Shown piece after piece: positions 24,265 through 33,851 of a stretch of 64,000 bases of DNA. Below the pieces are notes generated by a model, which searched no databases, was not told the DNA's origin, and was given only the letters and a program-made list of their open reading frames with translations. Origin of the DNA: Nostoc linckia NIES-25 (GTDB lineage Bacteria > Cyanobacteriota > Cyanobacteriia > Cyanobacteriales > Nostocaceae); the NCBI RefSeq assembly GCF_002368035.1, contig NZ_AP018222.1, positions 5,908,748 through 5,972,747 of the forward strand, in the 5' to 3' direction. Made by a program: the position numbers and the translations under genes. The number at the start of each line of letters is the position of its first letter. The first letter of the stretch is position 1.

Positions 24265-26487
24265 ATGTTGCCTAAACCCCAGAAAAATTGGACGCCCCAG
24301 CACTGGGCGAGTTGGAAGCCTTTCGGCATCGGCGAACAGTACCCGAATAACTACTGGGAAGTATTTCGGGCAATTTGGCTTTCTCGCGACCAACTGCCCT
24401 ATGCATGGAATATTCTAAATAAAGGTGTTTGCGATGGTTGCGCTCTCGGAACAACCGGGATGAAAGATTGGACTTTAGATGGCATTCATCTGTGTAATGT
24501 CCGCTTGCGGTTGTTGCGGATGAATACCATGCCAGCTTTTGACCCGGCACTACTAGAGGATGTCTCGCAATTGCAAAAGCAAAAAAGCGCCCAATTGCGC
24601 GACTTGGGAAGACTTTCTTACCCGATGATGCGTCAACGTGGTGAAAAAGGCTTTCGCCGTGTGGACTGGGATGAAGCTTTAGAGGTAATTGCAAATCGTA
24701 TCCGCGCCACCACACCAGACCGCCTCAGCTTTTATGTTACCAGTCGCGGCACCGTTAACGAAACTTACTACGCTACCCAAAAAGCCGTGCGGGCAATGGG
24801 AAGCAATAATATAGATAACGCTGCCCGTATTTGTCATTCTCCTAGCACAGCAGGGTTAAAAGCCGCTCTCGGTGCAGCAGCTACGACTTGTTCTTATAAA
24901 GACTGGATTGGTACTGATTTGTTAGTATTTATTGGCTCAAATGTTGCCAATAATCAGCCTGTTACCGTTAAATATCTACATTATGCAAAAAAAGCTGGCA
25001 CTAAAATTGTAGTAATTAACACCTACCGCGAACCAGGAATGGAGCGCTACTGGGTGCCGTCAATTGTTGAAAGTGCCCTTTTCGGTACTAAGTTTGCCGA
25101 AGATTTCTTTTTAATTAACATGGGTGGCGACATAGCATTTCTAAATGGCACGATAAAACATATAATTGCCAACAACTGGGTAGACAAATCATTTATTAAT
25201 TTACATACAGTCGGCTTTGCAGAACTAAAGGCATCTTTAGAAAACCAATCTTGGGAGGAATTAGAACGGCTTTCCGGCGCATCTCGCGAAGAAATGTACG
25301 CCTTTGCCAAAATGGTTGGGGAAGCCAAGAAAGCAGTATTTGTTTGGAGTATGGGCATTACTCAGCATGAGTGCGGTGAAGATAATGTGCGGAGTATTAT
25401 CAATTTAGCCCTCACCAAAGGTTTTGTCGGTCGGGAAGGTTGCGGTTTAATGCCAATTCGCGGTCACTCTGGCGTGCAGGGTGGTGCAGAGATGGGGTGT
25501 TACGCGACCGTATTTCCTGGTGGAAAACCCATCACCTCGGAAAATGCTGCCCAACTAAGTCAGCGTTGGGGCTTTGAAGTGCCATCAACTAAAGGTTTAA
25601 TTGCTCCAGAAATGATTAATGCCGCACATCGCGGACAATTAGATGTGTTGTTTTCCGTGGGTGGAAATTTCCTAGAAGTACTGCCAGAACCGGATTATGT
25701 GGAAAGTGCCCTCAAGCAAATACCGCTGCGGGTGCATATGGATATTGTTCTCTCCAGCCAGATGCTAGTGGAACCTGCTGATACTGTGGTGCTTTTACCT
25801 GCCACAACTCGCTACGAAATACCGGGGGGAGTGACAGAAACTAACACCGAACGCCGGGTAATTTTCAGTCCAGAAATTCCAGGGCCGCGCATTGGCGAAG
25901 CACGTCCAGAGTGGGAAGTGTTTCTGGAATTGGCAAGGCGCGTCAAGCCAGATTTGGCAGACAAGTTAGTTTTTGCTGATACATCTGCAATGCGTCAAGA
26001 AATTGCTCAAGTTGTCCCACAGTATGCTGGTATTCAACATTTACAACAAGCTGGCGACCAGTTTCAATATGGCGGTTCGCATCTGTGCTTTGGTTGGAAC
26101 TTCCCCACAGCCGATGGTAAAGCACACTTTGGAGTTTTATTACCACGCCAGCGAGAATTACCAGAGGGCTGTTTTTTCGTAGCAACCCGCCGAGGCAAAC
26201 AATTTAATAGCATGGTGCAGGAACGCAGAGATGCAATTACCGGGGCAGTACGAGAGGCAGTGTTAATGAATGCTGCTGATGCGGCAAAGTTCGGTTTAAA
26301 GGATGGGGATCGAGTAATTCTGAAAAATGAGTTAGGCGAGTTGCCAGGGCAAGTTTACATTGCACCCATTCAATCAGGTAATTTACAAGTACATTGGCCG
26401 GAAGGGAATGTGTTATTAGATAAAAGTAAGCGATCGCTCGAAGGTGTTCCTGATTATAATGCGATCGCCTGGTTAGAAAAAATCTAA
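24265..26487 (+). CDS. FdhF/YdeP-family molybdopterin oxidoreductase
   Basis: The 740-residue protein fits the FdhF/YdeP family (formate dehydrogenase alpha-like, TIGR01701 type), which carries bis-molybdopterin guanine dinucleotide. Two cysteines, C56 and C59 in GVCDGCALG, lie where these proteins have a reduced N-terminal Fe-S motif. Molybdopterin-binding features include SFYVTSRGTVNETYYATQK near residue 160, GTDLLVFIGSNVANNQPV near 215, and a C-terminal domain with LMNAADAAKFGLKDGDRVIL near 670. True formate dehydrogenases carry Cys or Sec at the Mo ligand; the aligned region here (ICHSPSTAG) has Cys-His. The substrate of this family is generally unknown. fdhD follows 28 bp downstream in the same operon. 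The start is supported by GGGAG upstream. Confidence 0.88.
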   Translation: MLPKPQKNWTPQHWASWKPFGIGEQYPNNYWEVFRAIWLSRDQLPYAWNILNKGVCDGCALGTTGMKDWTLDGIHLCNVRLRLLRMNTMPAFDPALLEDVSQLQKQKSAQLRDLGRLSYPMMRQRGEKGFRRVDWDEALEVIANRIRATTPDRLSFYVTSRGTVNETYYATQKAVRAMGSNNIDNAARICHSPSTAGLKAALGAAATTCSYKDWIGTDLLVFIGSNVANNQPVTVKYLHYAKKAGTKIVVINTYREPGMERYWVPSIVESALFGTKFAEDFFLINMGGDIAFLNGTIKHIIANNWVDKSFINLHTVGFAELKASLENQSWEELERLSGASREEMYAFAKMVGEAKKAVFVWSMGITQHECGEDNVRSIINLALTKGFVGREGCGLMPIRGHSGVQGGAEMGCYATVFPGGKPITSENAAQLSQRWGFEVPSTKGLIAPEMINAAHRGQLDVLFSVGGNFLEVLPEPDYVESALKQIPLRVHMDIVLSSQMLVEPADTVVLLPATTRYEIPGGVTETNTERRVIFSPEIPGPRIGEARPEWEVFLELARRVKPDLADKLVFADTSAMRQEIAQVVPQYAGIQHLQQAGDQFQYGGSHLCFGWNFPTADGKAHFGVLLPRQRELPEGCFFVATRRGKQFNSMVQERRDAITGAVREAVLMNAADAAKFGLKDGDRVILKNELGELPGQVYIAPIQSGNLQVHWPEGNVLLDKSKRSLEGVPDYNAIAWLEKI

Positions 26488-26515
26488 ATTTCCTGGTTTT
26501 AACAACATAAAGTTG

Positions 26516-27367
26516 ATGGTATCTCAAAACAGACAAGCTGGTAGCAAAACCAAAGGGCAAGTTTGGGTTGTGGAAAATGGTAAAGTGCGATCGCGTTTGG
26601 ATCATCTTACCACCGAAGAACCTTTAGAAATTCGCCTCGCTCCCTTCCAAAAAACTGTAGCTATTACTATGCGAACACCAGGCGCAGATTTTGAACTAGC
26701 TGCTGGTTTTCTCTATGCTGAAGGAGTCGTTAACCGTAGGGAAGATATCCAACGTATTAGTTATTGCGTAGATGAGTCAGTAGATGGCGAACAACGATAT
26801 AACATTGTAAATGTAGAACTGCGGCATGGGTTAATTCCAGATTTACAGCCCTTGGAGCGTCATTTTTATACTAGTAGCGCTTGTGGGGTATGTGGTAAAG
26901 CCAGCCTTGAGGCTTTGCGTTTGCGGGGATGTTCAGCGATCGTTGCCGATCTAACAGTAACACCTGAAATTATCTACAGCTTACCAGATCGGCTGCGAGC
27001 TGCTCAAGGTATCTTCACCGCAACAGGGGGTCTACACGCTGCGGCCACCTTCGATGCTCAAGGACAATTGTTAAATCTGCACGAAGATGTTGGACGCCAC
27101 AATGCTTTAGATAAATTAATTGGTTCTGCATTTTTCAGTGACGAGTTACCTTTAAATAATCATATTGTCTTAGTCAGCGGACGCTCTAGTTTTGAGATTT
27201 TGCAAAAATCTGCAATTGCTGGAGTTCCCATAGTCTGTTCTGTTTCTGCTCCCAGTAGTTTGGCTGTGTCTGTCGCCAAAGAATTTGGAATTACCTTAAT
27301 TGGATTCTTGCGCGGAGAAAGATTTAATGTTTACACTGGCTTGGAAAGAATAAAGGCTATAAAGTGA
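26516..27367 (+). CDS. fdhD: FdhD sulfurtransferase for molybdenum cofactor
   Basis: FdhD transfers sulfur from cysteine desulfurase IscS to the molybdenum cofactor, which activates formate dehydrogenase-type enzymes. The ATG at 26516 is preferred to the TTG one codon earlier. The 283-residue product has the catalytic Cys pair in SSACGVCGKASLEAL (near residue 120), GGLHAAATFD and NLHEDVGRHNALDKLIG in the central part, and LVSGRSSFEI with APSSLAV in the C-terminal half. It follows the molybdoenzyme gene by 28 bp, so the pair should be cotranscribed and act together. Confidence 0.93.
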   Translation: MVSQNRQAGSKTKGQVWVVENGKVRSRLDHLTTEEPLEIRLAPFQKTVAITMRTPGADFELAAGFLYAEGVVNRREDIQRISYCVDESVDGEQRYNIVNVELRHGLIPDLQPLERHFYTSSACGVCGKASLEALRLRGCSAIVADLTVTPEIIYSLPDRLRAAQGIFTATGGLHAAATFDAQGQLLNLHEDVGRHNALDKLIGSAFFSDELPLNNHIVLVSGRSSFEILQKSAIAGVPIVCSVSAPSSLAVSVAKEFGITLIGFLRGERFNVYTGLERIKAIK

Positions 27368-27544
27368 AATATGAATTTTAATTTTCAATTGATTATTTTT
27401 AAATTTAAAATTTTGAGAAAATTAAGATGAAAATTTGAGTATATCATTTAGAGTTTGACTTGCAAATCCTTAGGAAAAATACACTAATTCTAATTTAGCT
27501 CGCTTTCATTTTGAACTATACGCAACTCTCAACAGTCAACCTAC

Positions 27545-29485
27545 CTAGTAGTTCGCTAAATGTTTATATAACCGAAATCTAAATACCTTATCTTGATCTC
27601 TGTTTTCTAATTTTTCTCCTTTGGGAAATCTATCTTTCACACTAGTTACTAATTGATAATCATTTATCAAACTTTGTAAGCCTGTATGTAATTCTTTTGG
27701 ACTTAATTGATTGAAAGCACCATAAAAATTTCGCGAACCATCATAAATATCTGGAATATAAAAACCGCCTTTACCTGTATCAACAATCCACTTTGGTGGG
27801 TTGGCTTTTAAAACAGAAACTGTCTCGCGTGCAATCTTTAAAGTGAGAGCATCTGAGTTTGTAATATCAATGCGTGTGGGATTTTTACAATCTAGCAGAG
27901 TATATAGAACTGATGCCGAGCCATATATAAAACAAGAGTCTCCAGGTTTAATATTTTGTTGTAGCATCGAAAAAGCTTGTACTTTCTCTTTTGTTACTTT
28001 CACAAATTTTGTCATAGGGTGTTCTAAAGGATAACGAGTATTCTGATAAAAACCAGGAATGTAATACTTTGCTTCTACACCAATGGAGTCGCGAACCACA
28101 TATCCAGAAAATAAACTTGCTGTAATAAATAAAAATGCCAATGCTAATCCTTTTTTCCAGCTAGTGGAAATTTTAGTTGACATCATTATAGTCAGCGTCG
28201 CTAAGAAAATTAAAACATCGTCATCTGTATATGGTCTACCAGGCCAGGACATCTGCATAGCCCAAGTAGTCCCTAGCGCGAGAGCTATCAGTAATGGAAA
28301 AATTGGATATGGCAATCCGAAAAACTGTTTACTCTTTTCAGGAAAAATACAACTAGCAACCAAAGCTAGACTAAAAAATGTTCTTGGTATGTCATAAGAA
28401 AGTATATTGTCCCCGCCTAAAATTCTATTTCCCAAGAATGCACCTACAGTTAGCAAAATCAGAAGTACTATTGTAGGACTTAGCCGATACCTCTTTAAAA
28501 CTCTAGTTCCTCTGTCTCCTCCGTAGTTCCATGTTCTCTGAACTGGTGTTGCTGTCAATGCATTGGAATTAAAATTTTGATTAAATACTAATTTTTCTGG
28601 GTTTCCGATTATTAGGAAAACTAGTACACACAAAACTAATGGAGAAAGTAGGTAGACAATAATTTCTGCTATAGAAGAATTACGATAAATTGCTCCACCC
28701 GATAAAGCATCGATTAAACTGAAAAAAGTGCTGATATCTTTTTTTTCCGAAGCTCCAATAAAAAGATGGTAAAATGCTTGTGATAAGCTGTGATTCCAGA
28801 ATAAAATTCCTACTATTAATCCTAATCCTAAAAAAAGTCCGATTAAAAATGGAGCTAAAAGAGACAGCAAATATTTTTTTAAATCTCTCAAAGTATAGAC
28901 TAAAAGAATTGCTAACGTAACTGCTATACAGATAGTTCCGTTACTTTGGCGTGATGCCATCACTAAAGCTAAAAAAAATCCGGCTGTAGTCAAATATATA
29001 AATGAAGCTTTTTCGGTTAACTTATTCAGGCCAAGAATGATTAAAAAACTAGTAATCGATAAAAACAAAGTTACATAGTTATCATTTCCTCCTCGATAAA
29101 GTACAGGATGCATGAATAACCATCCACTACAAAGAGAGAATGATATGAGCCTTGAAGTAAATTGCCTACAAGATAAATAAAAGAAAAATAGGGTGGTAAT
29201 CTTCACCAAAAACCTAGCAACTAAGCTACTTAGGTAATTTTCTCCTAAGATTTTTTGAAAAAATGCATCTATAAAAATACCGATAAATCCAGTTTGGTAA
29301 TCAAAATCTCTGTAGGGAAAATCACCGTGCAAAATTCTATTACCAAAATGAAATATTTGACTTGTATCTGACCAGTTCATTCCATACAGTGACAGAGGGA
29401 ATGTAATGAATACAGTAGCAATTAAAAGCAGGAATAAAGTATAAGTCTCTCGAACTCGATTGGATCTCGTCATTTGAATATTCAT
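27545..29485 (-). CDS. Polytopic membrane glycosyltransferase-like protein
   Basis: The protein has 646 residues with around ten or more hydrophobic helices spread over residues 15-470 and a soluble C-terminal part of about 150 residues. An acidic pair after the first helix (MNWSDTSQIFHFG, then LHGDFPYRDFDYQTG) matches the catalytic loop position of GT-C fold enzymes, which take sugars from polyprenyl-phosphate donors. The downstream gene in the same direction is a GT2 enzyme of the type that makes such donors (50 bp apart), which supports a two-step pathway for surface glycan or lipid glycosylation. The family is not firmly identified. Confidence 0.75.
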   Translation of the reverse strand: MNIQMTRSNRVRETYTLFLLLIATVFITFPLSLYGMNWSDTSQIFHFGNRILHGDFPYRDFDYQTGFIGIFIDAFFQKILGENYLSSLVARFLVKITTLFFFYLSCRQFTSRLISFSLCSGWLFMHPVLYRGGNDNYVTLFLSITSFLIILGLNKLTEKASFIYLTTAGFFLALVMASRQSNGTICIAVTLAILLVYTLRDLKKYLLSLLAPFLIGLFLGLGLIVGILFWNHSLSQAFYHLFIGASEKKDISTFFSLIDALSGGAIYRNSSIAEIIVYLLSPLVLCVLVFLIIGNPEKLVFNQNFNSNALTATPVQRTWNYGGDRGTRVLKRYRLSPTIVLLILLTVGAFLGNRILGGDNILSYDIPRTFFSLALVASCIFPEKSKQFFGLPYPIFPLLIALALGTTWAMQMSWPGRPYTDDDVLIFLATLTIMMSTKISTSWKKGLALAFLFITASLFSGYVVRDSIGVEAKYYIPGFYQNTRYPLEHPMTKFVKVTKEKVQAFSMLQQNIKPGDSCFIYGSASVLYTLLDCKNPTRIDITNSDALTLKIARETVSVLKANPPKWIVDTGKGGFYIPDIYDGSRNFYGAFNQLSPKELHTGLQSLINDYQLVTSVKDRFPKGEKLENRDQDKVFRFRLYKHLANY

Positions 29486-29534
29486 TTCTTTACCTCAAAT
29501 TTAAAAGAGGATTTTTTAACTTTAGAAATGATAC

Positions 29535-30545
29535 TTATCGAACATTCTCTAAATTCGATCGTGGACGACAAGAAAGAGATTTTTCATTCACAGATTCAGA
29601 CATGAAGCCATAATAATCTCGAACCAAATAAAGTGGGCGTCCTTTTACTTCATCGTAGACGCGTCCGAGATATTCGCCTATCATACCCAGGCTTAGCAGT
29701 TGGACTCCGCCTAAAAAAAGTACTGCTACCATTAAAGAAGCATAACCAGGAATATCAATTCCGAATACTAAAGTCCTAATTACTAAAAAGCTGGCGTAGG
29801 AAAATGAAATTAAGGATATGATAAGACCAAGGTAGCTCCAAACTTTTAAGGGAATTAAACTAAATGCAGCTATTCCATCAATAGCAAAGTTCCAAAGTTT
29901 CCAATAATTCCACTTAGTATATCCTTGATAACGTTGAGGGCGATCGTATAATATTGAAGTCTGCTTAAAACCTACCCAAGCAAACAAACCCTTCATGAAA
30001 CGATTGCGTTCTGGCAATTGTTTGAGAGCGTTGACTACACATCGATCTAATAAACGAAAATCCCCGGTATTTGGGGGAATTGGAGTTTGACTCATCTTAC
30101 CTATAGTTCGATAGAAAGCACTAGCAGTAAAACGCTTAATCCAAGTTTCTCCTTGACGCGATCGCCGAGTTGCATAAACTACATCATACCCTTCACGCCA
30201 TTTAGCAATTAATTGTTCGATTAATTCAGGTGGATCTTGCAGATCTGCGTCAATTGGGACTACTGCTGCACCAGTTGTATAATCAATACCAGCTGTCAGA
30301 GCAATTTCTTTGCCAAAGTTACGGGACAAGTTAACTACCTTAATTGCAGGGTTACGGTAATGATGTTCAACCAAACATTTGAGGGTATTATCTTTACTAC
30401 CATCATTCACACAGACAATTTCATACTTCATGTTTAAACGAATTAGTACTGATATTAATCGCTCAAACAGGTAGTCTATATTAGGTTCCTCGTTATACAT
30501 AGGAACTACTACAGAAATGTCTATACTATCGTTGTTTAAAAGCAT
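29535..30545 (-). CDS. GT2 polyprenyl-phosphate glycosyltransferase (GtrB/DPM1-like)
   Basis: ATG at 30545 is preferred over an earlier TTG because GAGG lies suitably upstream. The product has 336 residues: an N-terminal GT2 domain (VVVPMYNEEPNIDYLFERL; NDGSKDNTLK; the DXD-like PIDADLQDPPELI near residue 100) and two C-terminal transmembrane helices (about 230-290). This architecture belongs to enzymes that load glucose or another sugar onto undecaprenyl phosphate at the inner face of the membrane. The sugar would then be flipped and used by a GT-C enzyme such as the neighbouring polytopic protein. Confidence 0.92.
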   Translation of the reverse strand: MLLNNDSIDISVVVPMYNEEPNIDYLFERLISVLIRLNMKYEIVCVNDGSKDNTLKCLVEHHYRNPAIKVVNLSRNFGKEIALTAGIDYTTGAAVVPIDADLQDPPELIEQLIAKWREGYDVVYATRRSRQGETWIKRFTASAFYRTIGKMSQTPIPPNTGDFRLLDRCVVNALKQLPERNRFMKGLFAWVGFKQTSILYDRPQRYQGYTKWNYWKLWNFAIDGIAAFSLIPLKVWSYLGLIISLISFSYASFLVIRTLVFGIDIPGYASLMVAVLFLGGVQLLSLGMIGEYLGRVYDEVKGRPLYLVRDYYGFMSESVNEKSLSCRPRSNLENVR

Positions 30546-30622
30546 GTACAAAACCTCATAATTCGCTTGACGCTCAAAGAAACAGACATTAAATTAATTC
30601 TTATCTAACGAGAAGAATATGT

Positions 30623-31327
30623 TCATTTATCTTGAGGATGGATGTCATTTTTTGATGATTTCACAGCCTCTACACCCTTTGAGGGAAATGTGCGCCGACG
30701 GCGATACCATGTTGCTGCTGCTACTAGCATTCCAGTTAGTGACAGAGCTAATATCACCGGCAAAAAATCTCCTGTACTAAAAGCTTTTAAACCGTAACTG
30801 CCTAACAAGACAAAAGGTAGAACTCCAGGAACTGTACCCAGACTTGTACCGATGGCATAATCTTTAAAGCTCACCGAAGTTAACCCAGCAGTGAAGTTTA
30901 CTAAACCATAGGGCATAACTGCTACTAAGCGAATAGCAAACATATAAAATAATCCTGCGCGGCGCACTTCAGCGTCCATTGCTTGCCATTTTCCAGCTAA
31001 TCTTTTGGCTACTGCTTCGCGTCCAATAGTCCGGGTAAAAGTAAAAGAAACAATTGCAGCAATAATCGCTGCTAAACTAGTCCAAATAGTTCCTAGTACT
31101 GGGCCAAAAATTGCACCACCAGTCAAATTAAGTGCTGTTGAGGGCAGAATCAGTAGAGTTGCTACAACATACACAAGAATATAGATAATTGGTGCCCAGA
31201 TGCCAGCAGACTTGAGCCAAGCTTGAATTTGTGCAGGATTAATGCCGCCTAGTAGATATATCGCTAAGCCTGTGGCAATGATGCAGACAACTGCGATGAG
31301 GAAAATACTGGTTTTAAGATTTAGCAT
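30623..31327 (-). CDS. TVP38/TMEM64 (VTT-domain) membrane protein
   Basis: The ATG at 31327 is used; a TTG two codons earlier is an alternative. The 234-residue protein has five to six hydrophobic helices and the VTT signature: GGAIFGPVLGTIWTSL near residue 70, then FYMFAIRLVAVMPYGLVNFTAG near 128. VTT (DedA-like) proteins scramble or flip lipids, and bacterial DedA relatives recycle undecaprenyl phosphate. That would fit the polyprenyl-phosphate glycosyltransferase gene downstream (78 bp away on the same strand), but the link is inference. The basic C-terminal tail lies in the cytoplasm. Confidence 0.88.
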   Translation of the reverse strand: MLNLKTSIFLIAVVCIIATGLAIYLLGGINPAQIQAWLKSAGIWAPIIYILVYVVATLLILPSTALNLTGGAIFGPVLGTIWTSLAAIIAAIVSFTFTRTIGREAVAKRLAGKWQAMDAEVRRAGLFYMFAIRLVAVMPYGLVNFTAGLTSVSFKDYAIGTSLGTVPGVLPFVLLGSYGLKAFSTGDFLPVILALSLTGMLVAAATWYRRRRTFPSKGVEAVKSSKNDIHPQDK

Positions 31328-31623
31328 GTCCAAGCTTCAGAACTAAAACAATTCATCGAGTAGACTAGCTTCAATACGTAATAAACAATTAATGCGTGTA
31401 ATACGTGTACTGTACCATCATTTCCACCTAGTATTACAATAAAGTTCTTGTAAAGTGGACATATTGACTGCCTATGCTGTGCATATAAAAAGTTCAAACA
31501 GTGATAATTAAAAGCCAATTATATTGAAGTGAGAAGTTAAAAGCTACTTAGAAAGGTGATTTCACTCATTTTAATTTGAGATTTAAATTATATCCACTTA
31601 CCTATTAGATAAATTACATAAAT

Positions 31624-32037
31624 ATGACTTTTATGTGTATTGATGCATTTGTTACCATAGCATCGGTTAATTGTGAAACTTTAGTGAATTTCTATACAAA
31701 ATTGCTTAAGCAAAAGCCAGCTACTTGGATTCCGAATGTCTATGCTGAGTTTCATTTGCCTAGTATGCGATTGGGTATTTTTAAACCAAAGGACACTAAT
31801 GAATCGGAATTTGAAGTGATGTCTTTTGACTCACCGCTTTGTGTCTACGGCAAAAGTAAGATAAGTTTATGTTTAGAGGTAAGTAACTTGGAAGATGCGA
31901 TCGCTCACTTAACCGCTTTGGGCCATCCTCCACCAGGAAAGATTTCCATTGCTTCTCACGGCAGAGAAATTTATGCTTATGACCCTGATGGGAATCGTTT
32001 GATTTTACATGAGGCGAAAGGGAGTGTTGAGTGCTGA
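31624..32037 (+). CDS. VOC-family (glyoxalase-fold) protein
   Basis: This 137-residue protein has the paired beta-alpha-beta-beta-beta modules of the vicinal oxygen chelate family: DAFVTIASVNCETLVNFYTK at the N-terminus and AYDPDGNRLILHEA at the C-terminus. Family members bind a metal and act on vicinal oxygens, or merely bind ligands. The metal-binding pattern is incomplete here (one Glu near the end and no clear His pair), so function cannot be assigned. A second VOC protein occurs at 56010. Confidence 0.82.
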   Translation: MTFMCIDAFVTIASVNCETLVNFYTKLLKQKPATWIPNVYAEFHLPSMRLGIFKPKDTNESEFEVMSFDSPLCVYGKSKISLCLEVSNLEDAIAHLTALGHPPPGKISIASHGREIYAYDPDGNRLILHEAKGSVEC

Positions 32038-32040
32038 GTT

Positions 32041-32075
32041 AGGAGTTAGGAGTTAGGAGTTAGGAGTTAGGAGTT
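32041..32075. repeat. Short tandem repeat, AGGAGTT x 5
   Basis: Five perfect 7-bp units follow the VOC gene. Heptanucleotide tandem repeats of this sort are typical of Nostocales genomes. It is followed by other dispersed filler up to about 32220. Confidence 0.9.
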
Positions 32076-32258
32076 ATTCCTCTTGTCTCTCCGAAGTTCC
32101 GATGTCTTACGACAAGCCGCCCTTTGGGCGTCTACGCCGGAAGCCGGCGCACCCTGCGGAAGCAAGCTACAGACTTCTCTCCTTGTCTCCCTTGTCCCGC
32201 TTATCTCCCCACTCCCTTTGATTGAAAATAATTAGTAATTGATAGTTAATAAAAAATT

Positions 32259-33140
32259 ATGGCTATAACTAAAAACTATAAATTAAACCTGATTCAATGG
32301 TATCCAGGTCACATTGCCAAAGCTGAGAAGAATCTCAAAGAACAGCTAAAACGCGTAGATGTGGTATTTGAGGTACGAGATGCCCGGATTCCTTTAGCGA
32401 CTCACCATCCTCAAATAGCTGAGTGGGTGGAGGGTAAGACACGGGTGTTGATACTCAACCGAGTAGATATGATTACGCCGCAAATGCGATCGCTGTGGGT
32501 AGATTGGTTTAAACGTCAAGGAGAAACCCCTTATTTTACCAATGCTCAACATGGTAAAGGTATAGCAGAAGTGGCACGGGCAGCCCAAGCCGCTGGAGTA
32601 GAGTTGAATAAAAGGAGAAGCGATCGCGGTATGTTACCCCGTCCAGTGCGGGCTGTGGTGATTGGTTTTCCCAATGTTGGTAAATCAGCTTTGATTAACC
32701 GTCTGTTAGGACGGCGAGTAGTAGAAAGTGCAGCCCGTCCTGGGGTAACTCGCCAATTGCGCTGGGTGCGAATTTCAGAACATCTGGAATTGCTTGATGC
32801 TCCTGGTGTCATACCTGCTAGGTTAGAAGACCAAGACTCAGCATTGAAATTAGCAATTTGTGATGATATCGGTGAAGCGTCTTACGATAACCAGCTAGTA
32901 GCAGCGGCTTTAGTAGATTTACTGAACTATTTAGAAGCTGTAGCTACAGATTTTTTACCAAAAAAACTGCTAGAGTCCCGCTACCAACTCGATTCTATAT
33001 CTGAAACTGGAGAAGCATATTTGCACGCCTTAGCGGAGCATCGTTACAAAGGTGATGTCGAACGAGCTGCAAGGCAACTTTTAACAGATTTTCGCAAGGG
33101 ATTACTCGGTGAGATAGCTTTAGAAATTCCACCGAATTGA
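32259..33140 (+). CDS. ylqF: YlqF/RbgA-family circularly permuted ribosome-assembly GTPase
   Basis: The 293-residue protein has the circularly permuted G-domain order: NRVDM (G4) first, near residue 67, then GFPNVGKSALINRLL (G1) near 136, with VTRQLRWVRIS switch region and DAPGVI (G3) near 186. It starts with a typical YlqF N-terminus, IQWYPGHIAKAEKNLKEQ. YlqF/RbgA helps late assembly of the large ribosomal subunit. The C-terminal region differs from Firmicutes RbgA but follows cyanobacterial homologues. Confidence 0.93.
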   Translation: MAITKNYKLNLIQWYPGHIAKAEKNLKEQLKRVDVVFEVRDARIPLATHHPQIAEWVEGKTRVLILNRVDMITPQMRSLWVDWFKRQGETPYFTNAQHGKGIAEVARAAQAAGVELNKRRSDRGMLPRPVRAVVIGFPNVGKSALINRLLGRRVVESAARPGVTRQLRWVRISEHLELLDAPGVIPARLEDQDSALKLAICDDIGEASYDNQLVAAALVDLLNYLEAVATDFLPKKLLESRYQLDSISETGEAYLHALAEHRYKGDVERAARQLLTDFRKGLLGEIALEIPPN

Positions 33141-33236
33141 AGAAGAATTCAGAATTTAGAATTCAGAATTATTTGCACTCACAATAAGCAATAAAAATTC
33201 CTTTTTCCTACTCCCTATTTTCTATTTTTAAGGCGG

Positions 33237-33851
33237 TCAATCTCTTAGTTGGGGGTTCAAACCTGCTACTAATTGATTCTGTGCCTTGGTGGGGCGTCTC
33301 CTGCTTGTCCCCTGAGTTTTAACTTCTGGATTCTTCTTCAATTTTTGGAAGTCCGTTAAAGGTAAAACTTCAAATAAAGCACAAATTTTGACAACAGAAC
33401 GAGAGTCGTTTTGCCAAGCCTGGGGGAGAAGAGCTTGAGCAGCTACAGCATCTGAGCAACTTAATAATCCATATCGATTTACCTTTTGAATTAAGGGCTT
33501 TAACACTCCTATCCAAGGTCGATAGTTCCACAAAGATGATTTGCCCTCAATATCCAATAAATCGTATCCCAGTAACTTTAATCTCGGATGATTTTCTGGA
33601 ATTTGGTGTTTGCTAGCATCTGCAAACAATAGATAATATTGCTGGCTGGATACCGGAATTGGAAGCCAATCGAGTAAGTTCCAAAGTTCTTCTAATGAAT
33701 CTAGACGAAAGTTGTGCGAATAACTAAAGTGTGGATTGCACCAAGAATCAATACTCCGAATTTCATAACTAACAGGCAAACCAAGATTGTTTATATACTC
33801 TCTATATTCGTAGTCATTAAAAGACTTAATTACTCTCGTACTTAACCACAT
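33237..33851 (-). CDS. Hypothetical protein, 204 residues
   Basis: A soluble protein with many aromatic residues (SWCNPHFSYSHNFRL, SLWNYRPWIGVLKPLI). No family is recognised. The C-terminal 25 residues are rich in Arg, Lys and Gln and overlap repeat-like DNA (GGGGCGTCTCCTGCTTGTCCCC), so the end may have been extended by a repeat. It converges with the GTPase gene. Confidence 0.6.
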   Translation of the reverse strand: MWLSTRVIKSFNDYEYREYINNLGLPVSYEIRSIDSWCNPHFSYSHNFRLDSLEELWNLLDWLPIPVSSQQYYLLFADASKHQIPENHPRLKLLGYDLLDIEGKSSLWNYRPWIGVLKPLIQKVNRYGLLSCSDAVAAQALLPQAWQNDSRSVVKICALFEVLPLTDFQKLKKNPEVKTQGTSRRRPTKAQNQLVAGLNPQLRD

